Below, piece after piece: positions 1 to 12,622 of a stretch of DNA of 64,000 nucleotides; the stretch's first letter is position 1, and the number at the start of each line of letters is the position of its first letter. The translations under genes were made by a program, and so were the position numbers. Origin of the DNA: Rhabditophanes sp. KR3021 (Eukaryota > Nematoda > Chromadorea > Rhabditida > Alloionematidae); contig CAUJLY010000006.1 in assembly GCA_963281155.1 (NCBI GenBank), forward strand, positions 3,038,001 to 3,102,000, read 5' to 3'. The notes under the pieces are model-generated. The model was not told where the DNA came from and did no database searches. It was given only the letters and a program-made list of their open reading frames with translations.

Positions 1-1962
1 ACAAAGCTCATTCTTATTTAGTTGAAAATATTTTTTGGATTATAGACCAAGTATTGTATCATCAACAAAAGTACAAGCCTCGCAATATTTTGTCAAATTT
101 TTAGAAAAATAACTATTTAGGTGATTCATCTCAAAATTTCCCTATCCAAGTTCTAAAGAAATATTTATTCCAAAAAATCATATAAGCCTTTCGGTAATAA
201 GGGGTTGTTTTCGCATACTTAAGATGCTATAAAAACATTGCAACATACTATAAAGACAACATAAAAAATTGGTTTCTTTATTTTTACAACAATGCATGAA
301 CAAACGATCCATGTCAATTCAAAATAAATCTTTTTGAATGTTCAAAAATAATATATAGAGACCAATATTAAGTGCGTCAAAAGACCTATTCATCAAAGCA
401 TCATCTTTCCCTTTAATGGTTATAGTTTCACAATAAACGAAACTAAAAAACTGGTATAAAATAATGAGCCATTTTAAGGAAAAAATAGTTTCAGACACCC
501 AAATGGAGAAACCGAAAAATTGTAAGAAGTATATTTGATAACAAAAATACAAACAATAAAGTTATATATCCGAAGTGTGTATTTTGGTTCTTTAAAATAC
601 TCTGGAGGATTGAAAAAGTTGTAAAATAAGAGGATACATTTATACCACTCAATTATCATCAGAGTTATTGGAAAACGGGTAAATTAGCAATTACTTTAAC
701 GCTTTTTAAGAACCCATAATGCGTTTCCAAGACATCATTAATAATGTCTCAGGAATTTTGTGAACCTTTTATTCTATCCAACTAGATTAATTTTCTTCCA
801 CAAAAACTTAATGAAACAAATTTAGCTCATATAATTTTTTATTAAATTTGGAAGAAAGAATAGATTGAGCAAAGGAAGGGAACAAAATGGCTTTATTATA
901 TATGATGAATTTTTAATCACATACTCCAATTTTATGGTAATGATTCATATAATGGCAAAGAAATTACTGTTTATTTTCAAGACAAATGATCAAACAACTG
1001 CAATAAAAGAAATTAATATATTTGTGAAAAACATTTTTATCTCCCAAATCAAATATAAATTTAATGTTTTGGCTTCAGGGTAAATAATGGAACTATAAAA
1101 AGTTCAAAAAATAACATTGAATAAGAGGGAAATTCTAAAGTTAGTTAAATTTAATCATAAAGCTTACGCCTTTATTTGCGAATTGCTATCCTTCAATTAC
1201 TACTCTTTCATAATCAAGGGACAATAGAATTTTCAAAAGAGGTGGTACTTCATAAACTTTGTTATCCCCCTTACTTACCTCTTAAAACCTTTTCTATTAA
1301 ATTCAAACCGCATGAGTTTTTTGTTTGATAACAAAATATATTTTAATAAATGAATGACAATCCTTATTATTTGAATATATCGAAAACTTATCAATCAAAA
1401 TAAATGTAAAAGCTTTTTCAATTAAATTTACTTTTTGAAGAATGAAAATTGCCTAAACATCCCAATAAGTAGTTCGATGTGAAAGGGATATATTTAATAC
1501 ACATTTATTCTTAGTAAAAAGCCTACACTTTCAATCAAAGGGAATTTTTGGAGAAAGAGGAAATTAAGGGTTAAAAGTTTGATCCTAACCAAGAGGGGAA
1601 ATGCTAAAATTACACTTCAAACCCCTAAATTAAAGAAAATCTCATTTAAAAGGCTAAGGGCATCAAGACAATAATCTTTGGTAAAATTGCCCATTTAACG
1701 AACGTAGCCCACAACTTCTTAATGCAAGTCAAACAGAAATCTTTAAGCTTTTCTAAGTAAAAACATCTTGAATTTTTTGCCTTTAACTAATGTTTTGTTG
1801 ATGTAGAGCATATGGTTGGAGTTAGCAATAAAGAATGGTTAATAAAGCATATTTTATTTGTTTCTTACTTTCTGCTTTGTAATTTTTGATTTAGTGTTTA
1901 TACAACTAATTTGTTTATTCATTTTTAGTGTCAAAAAACAATCGAAAAAGAGTAGGACTTAC
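1..1962. other. AT-rich stretch without recognisable gene
   Basis: I see no convincing coding exon, RNA gene or repeat family on either strand. The longer open frames here begin at non-ATG codons, have low-complexity composition and lack flanking splice sites. The stretch could be intron or 3' flank of the reverse-strand gene whose exon lies at 1963-2180. Confidence 0.5.
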
Positions 1963-2180
1963 CTTAAGTCGCCATTTTGAGGCAAATTGAACGATTGCAG
2001 AATTGCTAATGGATTATCAAAATCACTCTTCTGACTACCGAACCTGCGTTTTCGCAGTCCAGTGATTATTCTATTAAGGAAACCCGTACTGATGATTTTG
2101 ATGAGGAACAAGCTATAGTTTGCTTTATCAGTTAATAACTGATTGCAAACTATTTGTCCCAGAAATTCCGATTCAGGCAA
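1963..2180 (-). CDS. Orphan internal exon of an unrecognised gene
   Basis: A 218-nt reverse-strand open segment bounded by good splice signals: an acceptor (ATATATTAG) just above 2180 and a strong donor (AAG/GTAAGT) just below 1963. It translates to 72 residues plus two bases (phase 0 in, phase 2 out), starting LPESEFLGQ and ending NLPQNGDLR. The composition is mixed, with a hydrophobic stretch followed by a basic cluster (GLRKRRFG), and looks like real protein rather than AT-rich noise. I do not recognise the family. No partner exon is visible within several kilobases on either side, so the introns would have to be long, or this is a gene fragment. Confidence 0.45.
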
Positions 2181-5100
2181 CTAATATATTTGAAGAATTT
2201 TAATTAAAATTTGTAAAATATTAATGAAGTATATTAATACTGCACTATCTGAAAAAGAATGTCTTTAAAATATTTGAATAGAAATAAAATGTTATTCGGA
2301 AAAAACGAGGTGATATTTCCCGATAGGGTAAAGTAAATATTCCTTAGACAGATTAATGTTCCGGTAAAATGAGCATTTATAGAGTAAATTTGTTTGATTT
2401 AAGGAAACGTAGTTAAGGATTATGTAAAAAAGCTTGAATATAAATAGAGTTTGGTGGTTGCACAATATAATTTATAATCAAATTTGTACTCGTTAATTAA
2501 TTCCTATTCATTTGCTAAACTTTACTCATTTCAAAAACTTACCCTACAATAAGTTCATGTTTATTTGTTCAAAAAAGTAAAAAATAATTTTTATTCTACC
2601 AACTGACACATGAAGCGGATGCTTTTAAAAAAAATTCAAATGTTGATATGTCTTTTTGTTAGTGTGGCTCAAAATTCAGCAATAAAAATGACAAGTTAAA
2701 CGTAATTGATGAAAAAAATAAATAGATATATAGAATATTATCCTCTATGTTTACAAAGAAATAAAAGAATACATGCACTGTTAATTTTATATTTAGCGCT
2801 AAAATGAATAAAATTTTAAAAGATAAATTAATTGGTTTTGTAAATCTAACATTTATGAATTTATTTTTGGCTTTAAATTAGGGCTTTAATTTACACACAT
2901 ACACTTTAATAATATACAATTTTTGCCGCTTTATAATTTTTTCAATGCCATTCTCTTATTAAGAATGTCCTACAATCTTAACTTGGCCTATTTAAATAAC
3001 TAAAAAAGTTTTAGGATATAAAGTTATCATTGTAAACAAACATGGAGTATATTGTATGTAATTTTAATAATATTTCCTACAATAAAAATCCATTTATTTT
3101 TGTTGTTGTGTTAATAAATAGAAGTAGAATTAATTGCTAGAAATTACATAAACAAACTGATTTTGTGAGCATTCAACGTAATAAACGGCTAAGTGTTCAT
3201 ATAAGAGGTTTGAAACACTTTATCATTGAACTGTGAAAGAGAACACGAATCTCGAATTAACCCACGGAATATATGCATGTGTGTAGGTAATAAATTTATT
3301 TTAAATATTCATAAATGGTTGAGACATAAAAGATATATTTCATAAAGCACATAAAAAATGATAAAAATGTATGCTTAGAATCCGCTTCCTTTTGTTATTA
3401 ATTGACAAAGATCTTTATGATATATTACATCATCGTCTTCTAAATGATATAAGTCATTTTTAAATAAGGCAGAAATAATTTCTTAACTTGTTTATTACAT
3501 ACTTTTCCTTATTTAGTTTAAAAATTGAAAAGAAAAAGTATAATGATAGTATTTTAAGTGCCGAAGTTAGTAGAAACATTATAGACGTTTTTATTTCAAC
3601 TTGCGTCAAATATTCTTTGCTAAAACTTTAAGACTTAAATTGTACCAAAACAATTTGTATACAAACAAATAATAAGGGTGATAAATTTTTAATGCTATTT
3701 TTGATGGCACAAGCAAACAAGATAACTTGGCACGAAAAGATAAATTTTATCTTCAAATATACCAAACAACAAAAAGAAATATTTTAATATGGAGCTTTCA
3801 TGCATTTTACAACTTTTCATTTGATTAAGGTATTAATATAGAAAGAAAATAGCAGTTTAACACAATAATCGTATCAAACCGTTACTTACACTACATTCAA
3901 GGCCGTAATGTATGTTTTTAATTTAAGACCCCAGCAAAAAATTATTTTATTTAATTAAGAATGCAGCACTACATAAAATGGAATTGAACTCAAACATGGT
4001 AATGTGCCAAAGCAAATGATATAACTGATAGAGGGAGTTAATAGCATGAGCATGTGCCGTAATTTTGGAAGTGCATATCTACACAAAAACCAGCAGGCAA
4101 TGGCTTTCGACTATATTCATTGAATATTGTGTCATAGGAATCACATTAATATTTTCTATAAGCCTGGACTAATATATATCTGGCATTATTTTTTTAATAT
4201 CATCGGTTTATGAGAAACCATTTTTATGTATCAATGAACTTATTATACAATTTAATTCTAAATAAATCCAATTAAATTGTTTTTTGTAGACACTTGTTTA
4301 TCATTTATTTAAATACTTTGTTCTTGTATGTTTATCAATTCTTTCTCTAACATACCAGGTGATTTGATTCAATTAAGTAATGATACTTTTGTTTAAAATA
4401 TTTATGAACTTGATGAAGACCCATTATACAGACAATACATAAAATAATGACAATTCTTTTGTTTGAAGTTGCCATAAAGTTTTGAACGAATTTGTGACCT
4501 TGTTTGAATTACATATTCGCATCATTGGCACCATCACCAAAACTCAGCATTCCCACCAACTCTTTCCTTAACATTTCTATTTATTATTCAACATATTTAA
4601 CCATCTTAACTTAAAAAGTTTCTAAACACTTTAACAATAATATCCTTACTTAGACAAATAGGCTTTACACCTATTTACAAAACCAACTACAATCTATTGA
4701 GATTGTTTAGCGAAGGCTTACATTTTAGTTCCCATTACCCATTTCGTCTTTATCAATACTTATTTTATTTACACTACCAACTATATGTTTTTAAAGATGA
4801 TATTGAAACGACACAAACTTTTACTAAATTTTTTATTCATCATCTAAACTTTTTTGTTTTAAAATTAACGAGATATTTATCAATCATGTACTAATAATAA
4901 GCAAAAGAATTGATTGTATTCATTCGCATACCAACTAAAAACAATTTAAAAAAAATATACAAATTGAATGTTTCTACTCATTAACTATTCCTATCCGACA
5001 CTTCATTTGCTCTTGTTTTTAACCTTATATAAAAACAAATATCATGTGTGACTCATCGTCATATTACATTATTAGATTCTTTTGTACTTTATGCACATAT

Positions 5101-5460
5101 TAAAATGTTGAAATTTAAATATATTTAAAAGTCAGAAATTTTATGCTTATCAAAATACGCTATTAAGTCATGGATGTCTTAAACACGTGTTTTAAAACAT
5201 GATGTTCCCTTGCTTAGTATTAAAATAACTTACAAATAAATTTACAATCTAGTCAAACACCTTACATTTACCTTCTTTAATCATTTATTTGTTGCCCCTT
5301 TGTTGATTGATATATTTATTTAAAAAAGAAATTACTCATTTTCAATACCTACACTTGATTTATTAAACCACAATTCATTTTTATCCTATCGTTTACGAAT
5401 AATTGCGTTGGTATCTTTTTATTATCAGATTAAGTATTAATAATTGTTTGATTCTTTTAG
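2181..5460. other. AT-rich intergenic or intronic stretch
   Basis: There are about 3.3 kb with no supported gene. The only longer open frame (4697-4894, forward) starts at a TTG and has no splice-site context. The right end is the upstream region of testin; the sequence immediately before 5461 (GATTCTTTTAG) is a splice-acceptor-like site. Confidence 0.5.
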
Positions 5461-5470
5461 AATTTATAAG

Positions 5471-7094
5471 ATGACAACAGAATATACGATCGATCACCAC
5501 TTAAATCCTTATTTGAGGAAGCTTGAATTGAAGCCAAAGCATACACTGTGCCACGAATTAGGAGCTGGCTCCCCATGTTTGAAATGCGAATGCCCTGGCC
5601 TCGATTTACATTTTTGGAGGAAGATTTGTAAACAATGTTCGTGTCGGATGGATGAACATGATGTAATTGTCTCTTCTGAATTAGACCACGGAGCCCATAT
5701 TAGAAAGCTATTAATGGGTCATGTCTTCAGCCCTACACCAAGCCAAAATGAGAACCTCAACTACTCACATAATCCCAGTACGGCTATTTTTCACAAAAGA
5801 GGATACTCAAGTGGTGAAAACACCATAAACACAATCGTTAAACCATCCGTTCCACTTCATAAAAAAAATGATGATGGTGACGAATTATATGGGGTACGTT
5901 TTTATAATGGGCTCTTTTAATTAGTTTAATCTAACCTTTTCAGCGCATCAACAAGACAAGGACACCGCGAACAGAGCCAGTTAATAAGCCTAATTCGCGC
6001 ATATCAAATAGTTTACATATGTCTCCTAATGCGAAGGACAACGCCACTTATAATCACGGAAATGGCAATAAAACCTTGGAAAATGATCGTCATTTCTCAG
6101 AATATACTTGGCTACCTCAAGGTCCAACGATTGAAAGTGTCATGACTTATATGAATGCCTTGCCTTTCAAAGAACGACCTATTCAAGGTACGGAAGGGGA
6201 TCAAGTAAGAAGAACAAAATTAGCATATCAACTACCCTACCACGACTCCGACCCAACTGCCTGTAAATCACTAGTGAATGATGTCGACAAAAAGTTGCAT
6301 CAGACCTTTGTAGATACCATCAAAAGTAAAGTAGTAGGTGTAGGCCAAATCGTCGACAACATCCCCAACAAATCAAAAAACTTCAGCACGCAAACAAATG
6401 ATTATCAAAATGTTGATTGCCATAATTGCAACACTCACACAACGAATTCCACTGTCTTGGTAGATACTTCCCAAGGTCCTGGCAAAGATTTATTCCATCC
6501 TAACTGTTTCAAATGCGATACTTGCGAGCAATTACTCGTTGACTTACTTTACTTTTTCCATGATGGAAAATATTATTGTGGAAGGCATTATGGTGAAAAA
6601 ATGTATTCAAGATGTTTTGGATGTGACGAGGTAATTAGAGTTAATTAGAGATAGTTAAAATTTGATTATTATTTTAATTACAGTTGATCTTCCAACGGGA
6701 GTACACAGTCGCAGAGGAAAAAGAGTGGCACGTAGAGCATTTTTGTTGCTTTGGATGCGACATGGCTCTTGGCGGTCATAAATATTGTACGAAAGATGAA
6801 AAACCATTCTGTATTCCTTGTTATATGAATAAATTTGCAAAAGTATGTTTTGACTAGCCTATCTCGCCTTAATTATACTTATTTTAAATTACATCATTTC
6901 AGAAATGCCTGACATGTAATGAAAAAATTGCCCCAGACTGTCAACGTTTAACTCACAATGGAGAACATTGGCATGCTTCTGCTAGCTGTTTTAGATGCGA
7001 AACATGTCTTACACCTCTTCATGGCCTACCCTTTATGTTGATGGCAAATAAAATATTTTGTTCCGGCAATTGTAAAAGGAAATTTCAACAATAA
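5471..7094 (+). CDS. TES: Testin: PET domain plus three LIM domains
   Basis: Four exons, 5471-5893, 5944-6630, 6684-6842 and 6903-7094, all joined in phase 0, give 486 residues. Order along the protein: an N-terminal cysteine-rich testin signature ([18 protein letters not shown]), a linker, a PET domain at about 190-275 (TYMNALP), then LIM1 at about 300-365 ([20 protein letters not shown]), LIM2 at about 366-424 and LIM3 at about 425-486, ending soon after the last zinc ligands. Human testin is about 421 residues with the same order, so this is a full-length copy with a longer linker. Testin is a focal-adhesion and actin scaffold in the zyxin/Prickle superfamily; the cysteine-rich start separates it from Prickle. 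The start is the first ATG, 10 nt after an acceptor-like TTTTAG at 5460, suggesting trans-splicing or a 5' UTR intron. A likely poly(A) signal, AATAAA, lies near 7121. Confidence 0.92.
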
Positions 7095-8189
7095 TTTGAA
7101 TTTTCCCATTTATAATTTTTTAAATAAAAATATTATAATGATGTGTTTAAATCTATTTTGCATATATAAATGAGATAACACAAATAATGTTCATCTTTTA
7201 TTGCCAAGAAAATTTTGTCAAAATGATGTAGAAACGAACAATATTTTGTTCAAATTGAATTTCCAATTTAATATTGAAAATATAATACTCATTAAAAAGT
7301 AGCAAATGTATATTAAAAAAGACTGATAAACAAAAATGATTATTTTTTAGAATTTGAATAAGACATTTCTATAAAAAGTAACGTATAATGGATGTATTAA
7401 TATATGATTCAAATGTGTGTTTGTTTTTTATTATCCATAGAATTTGATTATTAATGTGCGTGATAATTATTATAATAAGCTTGAATAGTTTATAAATGGT
7501 ATTGTGCTTAACTTTTTTTGAATAAATTTATAATATATTTATTTGGGTAGCTTTTGTATTACATTAACTTAAATCTACATAACCGCACTTCTGGTGGTGG
7601 TGTCAAATAAGGGTAGAGGGTTCCTTGTTCTACGATTTGGACGGTAACTATTAACACGTATAAATGGCGTTGTACATATGTTGTAAGTTAAATTATTATA
7701 TAGACTGTGTGAATGTAATCAGAACAAAAAGCCTATTCAAGTAACGTTGTATGTCTCGAGAGCACATTCTGCCGATTTCATCTATTATTATGACCGAAAT
7801 GTTTAGTTCGTAGCGGAGACCACGAAAATGTTTGAAGGTATCAGTTATAGAACTTTCCAATAGTTAACTGTAAAAAGCTCTTTAACATATTGGACTTAAT
7901 CAAACACATATTAACGCTGAATTGAAGTTATCGTCTAGTGTCCTCTGTATATGTTAAAAATTATTGCATTTTCCATTGTCAAAAGATACTGCAATTGTTT
8001 TTGAAAAGCATCTAAACGGTGTTTGCTTTAGTTGACATAAAAATTCAGTTTTATACCTCTTTTGGTGGTATACCCTTAATTAAGACAATTTAACAACTTA
8101 TATTTTTATATCTATTCCATGATATATTTAATGTTAATATTTCTCCGATCAACTCTATAAACCGACGGGACCATCTTTGACAAATACAA
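7095..8189. other. Intergenic stretch with coding-like reverse frames
   Basis: This is the space between testin and the GPCR. On the reverse strand two overlapping frames read like protein. Frame 7863-7696 (55 codons) contains ELNISVIIIDEIGRM. Frame 7704-7575 follows a possible acceptor (CATTCACACAG) and ends RPNRRTRNPLPLFDTTTRSAVM then stop. They are in different frames and I found no consensus donor joining them, so I do not call a gene. They may be a short terminal exon or relics. Confidence 0.3.
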
Positions 8190-10477
8190 ATGATATTTTC
8201 GGATCGTATATCTTATTCAGAAAAATGCTTGTCCCTGAAATCTATAGAAGGAACTACGCAGCTAGATAGGCTTCTACTAGGATATGTGTTTCCATTTCAA
8301 TTTCTATTTGGTATCATAGGCAACTCCATAAACCTATGGATCTTCGCCTCAGACACGATGCGCAATAGAGCGAATGATTTGGTAAATATTATTACACTTG
8401 ATCACTTTTTATTAATTAATAATCAATTATAGCTTGCTGCTGTAAGCTTTTGTGATTTAGTATTTTTAATTCTTATGATACCACATTGTTTATTTCAATG
8501 GGATAGTGTTGGAAGGACCATAGCATTTCGGTATTATTATTTCTACTACAAATCAGAATTGTCAGCCGTTGCTAATTGGATTTCAGGATCAGCTATTTGG
8601 TAAGTATGTACTTTAATTATATAGTATTTACTTATTTGGTCTAATGATTAACTTTCACTTTTAAAGTCAACATTAAAGTATCAATATTTATGTATTCAAA
8701 TCTTTTATTTATAAAGTACAATTAACTATACAAAAAAGGTTAATCATATATAGTATAATCTTTGATTTAGGTTGATATTTTTCATAACTGCTGAAAGATA
8801 TCTTGTTGTCAAATGCCCGCTAAGACCGAGAATATACTGGTGGAACAGAAGACGCCTTTTCTTATTATGTGCCATTTTCATTTGTACATTTTTAATCACT
8901 TCATATCATCACTTCGAATTTGATTGTCAAATTGTTTATTTTTGTAATGCAACGCAAATGAAATCCTTCTGTTACTCAGCAGGATCAGATGAAGAATATC
9001 GGAATTGGGATGGGAAACAAAATACGACGAGGGATGTATCAATGCTCCGACGATATTATGTAAGATGGAGCACCGTTTGCAATGGACTACTTATGGTCCT
9101 TGGTCCTATTATAGCAGTCGTCATTTTAACTTTTTTGTTGTTGAAAAGTTTGGACAAGGAAGAGGAATATTTCAGTCAACCTAGTGAATCATGTTGCCAT
9201 CGGCTTTCAAATGCGCATATTGTATGTTTGTGTAAATATTCTCAAATAAGTTTATTACTAAATATTCTCAAATAAGTTTATTACTAAATATTCTTAAATA
9301 AGTTTATTACAAAATAATCTCAAATCTAATTATTAAAAATCCAAAATTAGTTCAATGCTAAATTAATTCAAAATTGCAGTTGTTGAATTATGATTTACTT
9401 TGATAGAGATTTTCTATTAAAATAACTTAAACACACACATACTCTAAGATTTTTTTGCACACTTTTATAGACTTTTACATTATGTATAAACTTACGGTGC
9501 CTTATTTAAATATGAGCTTGATAAAAACATGTTTACTTATAAAGAATTATTTTCAGAGACAGAAAAGAAAAATAACTATAACTGTAATTGCGATTGCTTC
9601 TTTTTTTGCCCTCACACAAGGCCCTTCGGCAGTCATGTCTGTTTGGGAACTATTCTTTAACTATCCTGAACAACGTGTTTTGATTTACACAATCATGAGT
9701 ATTACGAATGAGCTGGTTATAATAGGAAAAACGATCAATTTCGTCCTGTTTTGTTTCAGTTCCGCTCATTTTAGACGCAAATGTTTCGCTGTTATCTTTA
9801 AAAAATTTCCAGCGGTAAGTTAACAATATGTTTGTAATTTTGAGTCAACAAAAAGGTTTTTGACAATCAGACTACTCTAAAGTTGTCTTTAATCTTCTAT
9901 AACACTTTTATCTCATATATTAACATGTTCTCAGTTTATTTATTATACGACATTCACATTATCAACCACACTTTTTCTTCAAAATAATTTGACACAGTAA
10001 GACTAAATTCCTTTGTAATAATATGTGATATATTAAAGAACACATATCAATACGTATAAACACATAAATCATCGTTGATACATGATCATGAATGTCTGAT
10101 GAGGTAAATACTTTGAATACATCTAATTTATAGTAGTCATTGGCCGAATGAAAGGTTAAAAGATTTTAAAGATAAACATTTATTTTCCAATCTGAATTAT
10201 TTTACTTATAATACAGCTCGGCAGAACATCCTTTGCTCAGAGAATTACGTCACGTAGAACCTCTGAATATGTCACAAATCGAAGAGGATCTCATTTCTCA
10301 GTTGACAATGACTTTGATGAATTTACTGTATCGGGGGCAACGGCATCCGCAAGAGCTGGTAGTTTACGCATGCAAAGAATAGAATCAAAGAGACTACTAG
10401 GAAATAAATTACCAGTACTCACTGAAATGCCCAATGAATGTTCTAGTGGTGAAATCAATGATCGGGTTTCAAATTAA
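8190..10477 (+). CDS. Rhodopsin-family peptide GPCR (FMRFamide-receptor-like)
   Basis: Five exons (8190-8381, 8433-8599, 8771-9221, 9557-9814, 10217-10477) join in frame to 442 residues with seven hydrophobic segments. TM1 carries the class A GN motif (GIIGNSINLW), and TM2 reads LAAVSFCDLVFLILMIPH. The TM3 end is TAERYLVVKCPL, with E in place of D in DRY. The second extracellular loop is cysteine-rich with an N-glycosylation site (NAT). TM6 reads ASFFALTQGPSAVM and TM7 ends NFVLFCFSS.HFRR in place of NPxxY, a pattern seen in nematode and insect FMRFamide/myosuppressin-type receptors. The cytoplasmic tail after TM7 is about 100 residues, rich in R, S and T, and probably phosphorylated. The exact subfamily and ligand cannot be assigned. 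The start is the first ATG giving a short extracellular N-terminus. Confidence 0.85.
9235..9325. repeat. Three-copy 26-nt tandem repeat in GPCR intron 3
   Basis: A unit of about 26 nt (CTCAAATAAGTTTATTACTA and the following AAATATT) occurs three times with few changes, then decays. It starts only about 15 nt after the exon 3 donor at 9222, so it lies wholly inside the intron. Confidence 0.85.
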
Positions 10478-12622
10478 CACTTCCCATATATCACACAAAT
10501 TCATACATAATCATTTATATAAATATGTCGATGAATCATGGCAAATATACATCATCAAAAATATCCCCTTCAATTATTATAAAACAAAATCCAATCCTTA
10601 ATTCTAATCCTTTATAAAGTTTAAAATCACCATTGTACAAAAACCACTTATCATTATTGTTGTTTTTATTTAATGTATTGTAAATTTTTTAACATTCAGT
10701 TATAGATTTAATACATGTAGACCTTCACATTGCAAAATTTATTCATATTTATAAAAAACCTGTTTCAATTTTATTAATTTTGGGGTGATTCACTGTTTAG
10801 CTTAAGGTTATGACTATATCTTACATAGTCGTTTTGTCTTCTTTTATCTTGACAATCACTTTTTTGTTGTCAACTATGAAACATACACTTTCATACATAC
10901 TGATTTGGAAATAAATTCGTCGTAATAAACAAAGTCACATCTTTATTTGTCTTTTATTTATTAAATTGTCCTAAATCCTCGATACTTTTGACCGTTTTAT
11001 TGCTTAATTTAACGGATCACGTCTGGTAGCAATAAATATACGTCATACTGCCTCTATATCTACCAAAAAATATCACATGGAAAAGGATTAATGGCATTAA
11101 CATTTCGATCAGTGCAGGTTTTGCAGTTTGGTCCACGTTATCTTTTATCCAGCCTCTTTTAAATTTTATTGTCAGATTAAGGTATCTATATTTATATAAA
11201 TATACATTCACATATTTGTTGATGATCAAAAAATAATTTGTCTTTTATTGGATGTTCTTAAATGTCTGACTATTTAACACAAAAATATTTATATCCCCTC
11301 TCTTTGGTAACACTTCCACAGTTAATTTTTTGATGATCTGCTCCTCATCCTTTTATATAAAATGCAATCCAGCACATCTGACAAATGTTTCTGAGTAGAC
11401 GATTTGACGCTTCATTTAACTGAGACACTGATTGACCTGGATAATATTTTTTGGCGTAACAATCAGACATTGGTCACTACTTTTAAGGTATTAACTTTTT
11501 TACAACTTTTAACAAATTGTAGTTTCATTTCTTCGTATAAGTTTTAAATTACAAGTTATAAATTACAAATAACTTAATGGTTCAGTTAATGCCACTAAAC
11601 ATTATAATTTTAACACTAACTTGAATTCTAATTTGAATGAGAAGTGAAATTTCTTCGAGTATCCATTACTTAAGACTAAACTTTCTTAATTAACGTTTAA
11701 TCAGTTCTATTGTTACATGTACTATCTTATCACCACATCCACCATTACCAAAAATAACTTCCAAATGATGATACCACAAAATGGAATTTATAAAATCTAT
11801 ACCGTTATATTGTTAATCTATTGTGCAGTACACAAGTTGTTGATTTTATGAAAAACTTTTTGACTATTAAATATTATCATTCCCAAAATAAAAGTGATAA
11901 TACATACATTTACTACAGTTTTCGAAATAGAAGACTAGATTTGAACAGGTAATTACTTATAACATCCTTTCTCTTTCATTATAAATAATATACATATAGA
12001 CTATATTATGTATAAATGTACGCTTGGAATTGTTTTGGGCAAAAATGACAATGATTTACACAATGTAGTTGTTCAGTGGTATATTTAATCCCCTTTATAG
12101 ATATATCATTACGTTACATTATAATTTAATAAACCTTTTTTTCCTTTTATTAACTCTTGATTTATTTGCACAAAACAATTATATTAGTTTGATCATCCAT
12201 GTATAGATTCAAGACATCCGTGTGGATAAGTTTGAAATATGTATTGTTTTGGTCAATCCAAAATATGTATCCATCCATTTTGCACATTTAAAATCTATTA
12301 TTTTTGTAAATTATTATTTTGTTCAAATTTAAAAAACTTGTGTGCCATGTCAAAATAGATTTGTATAATGTATATAATGAATGGCTGTATGAAATTCCCC
12401 TCTCTCCCTAAGCAGCCCTTATTTATAATATGTAAATTTATTTATATTCCTTCTATTCATCAAAAATACATTTGATTTAAGTTAACCTTGCCCTCTGCGT
12501 AGTGTCAAATAATAAGACCTATTCAAAAAATAATATCTTTATACAATTTTATTGCCTTTATACACAATCATCTTCTAATTTGGTAGACAAATACTATATT
12601 CTTTATGTTATAGGTTTTTAAG
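10478..12622. other. Intergenic stretch between GPCR and PTCHD gene
   Basis: About 2.1 kb without a supported gene. The reverse open frame at 11017-11229 has no recognisable domain or splice context. The last bases form a TATAG acceptor-like site 9 nt before the PTCHD start codon. Confidence 0.5.
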
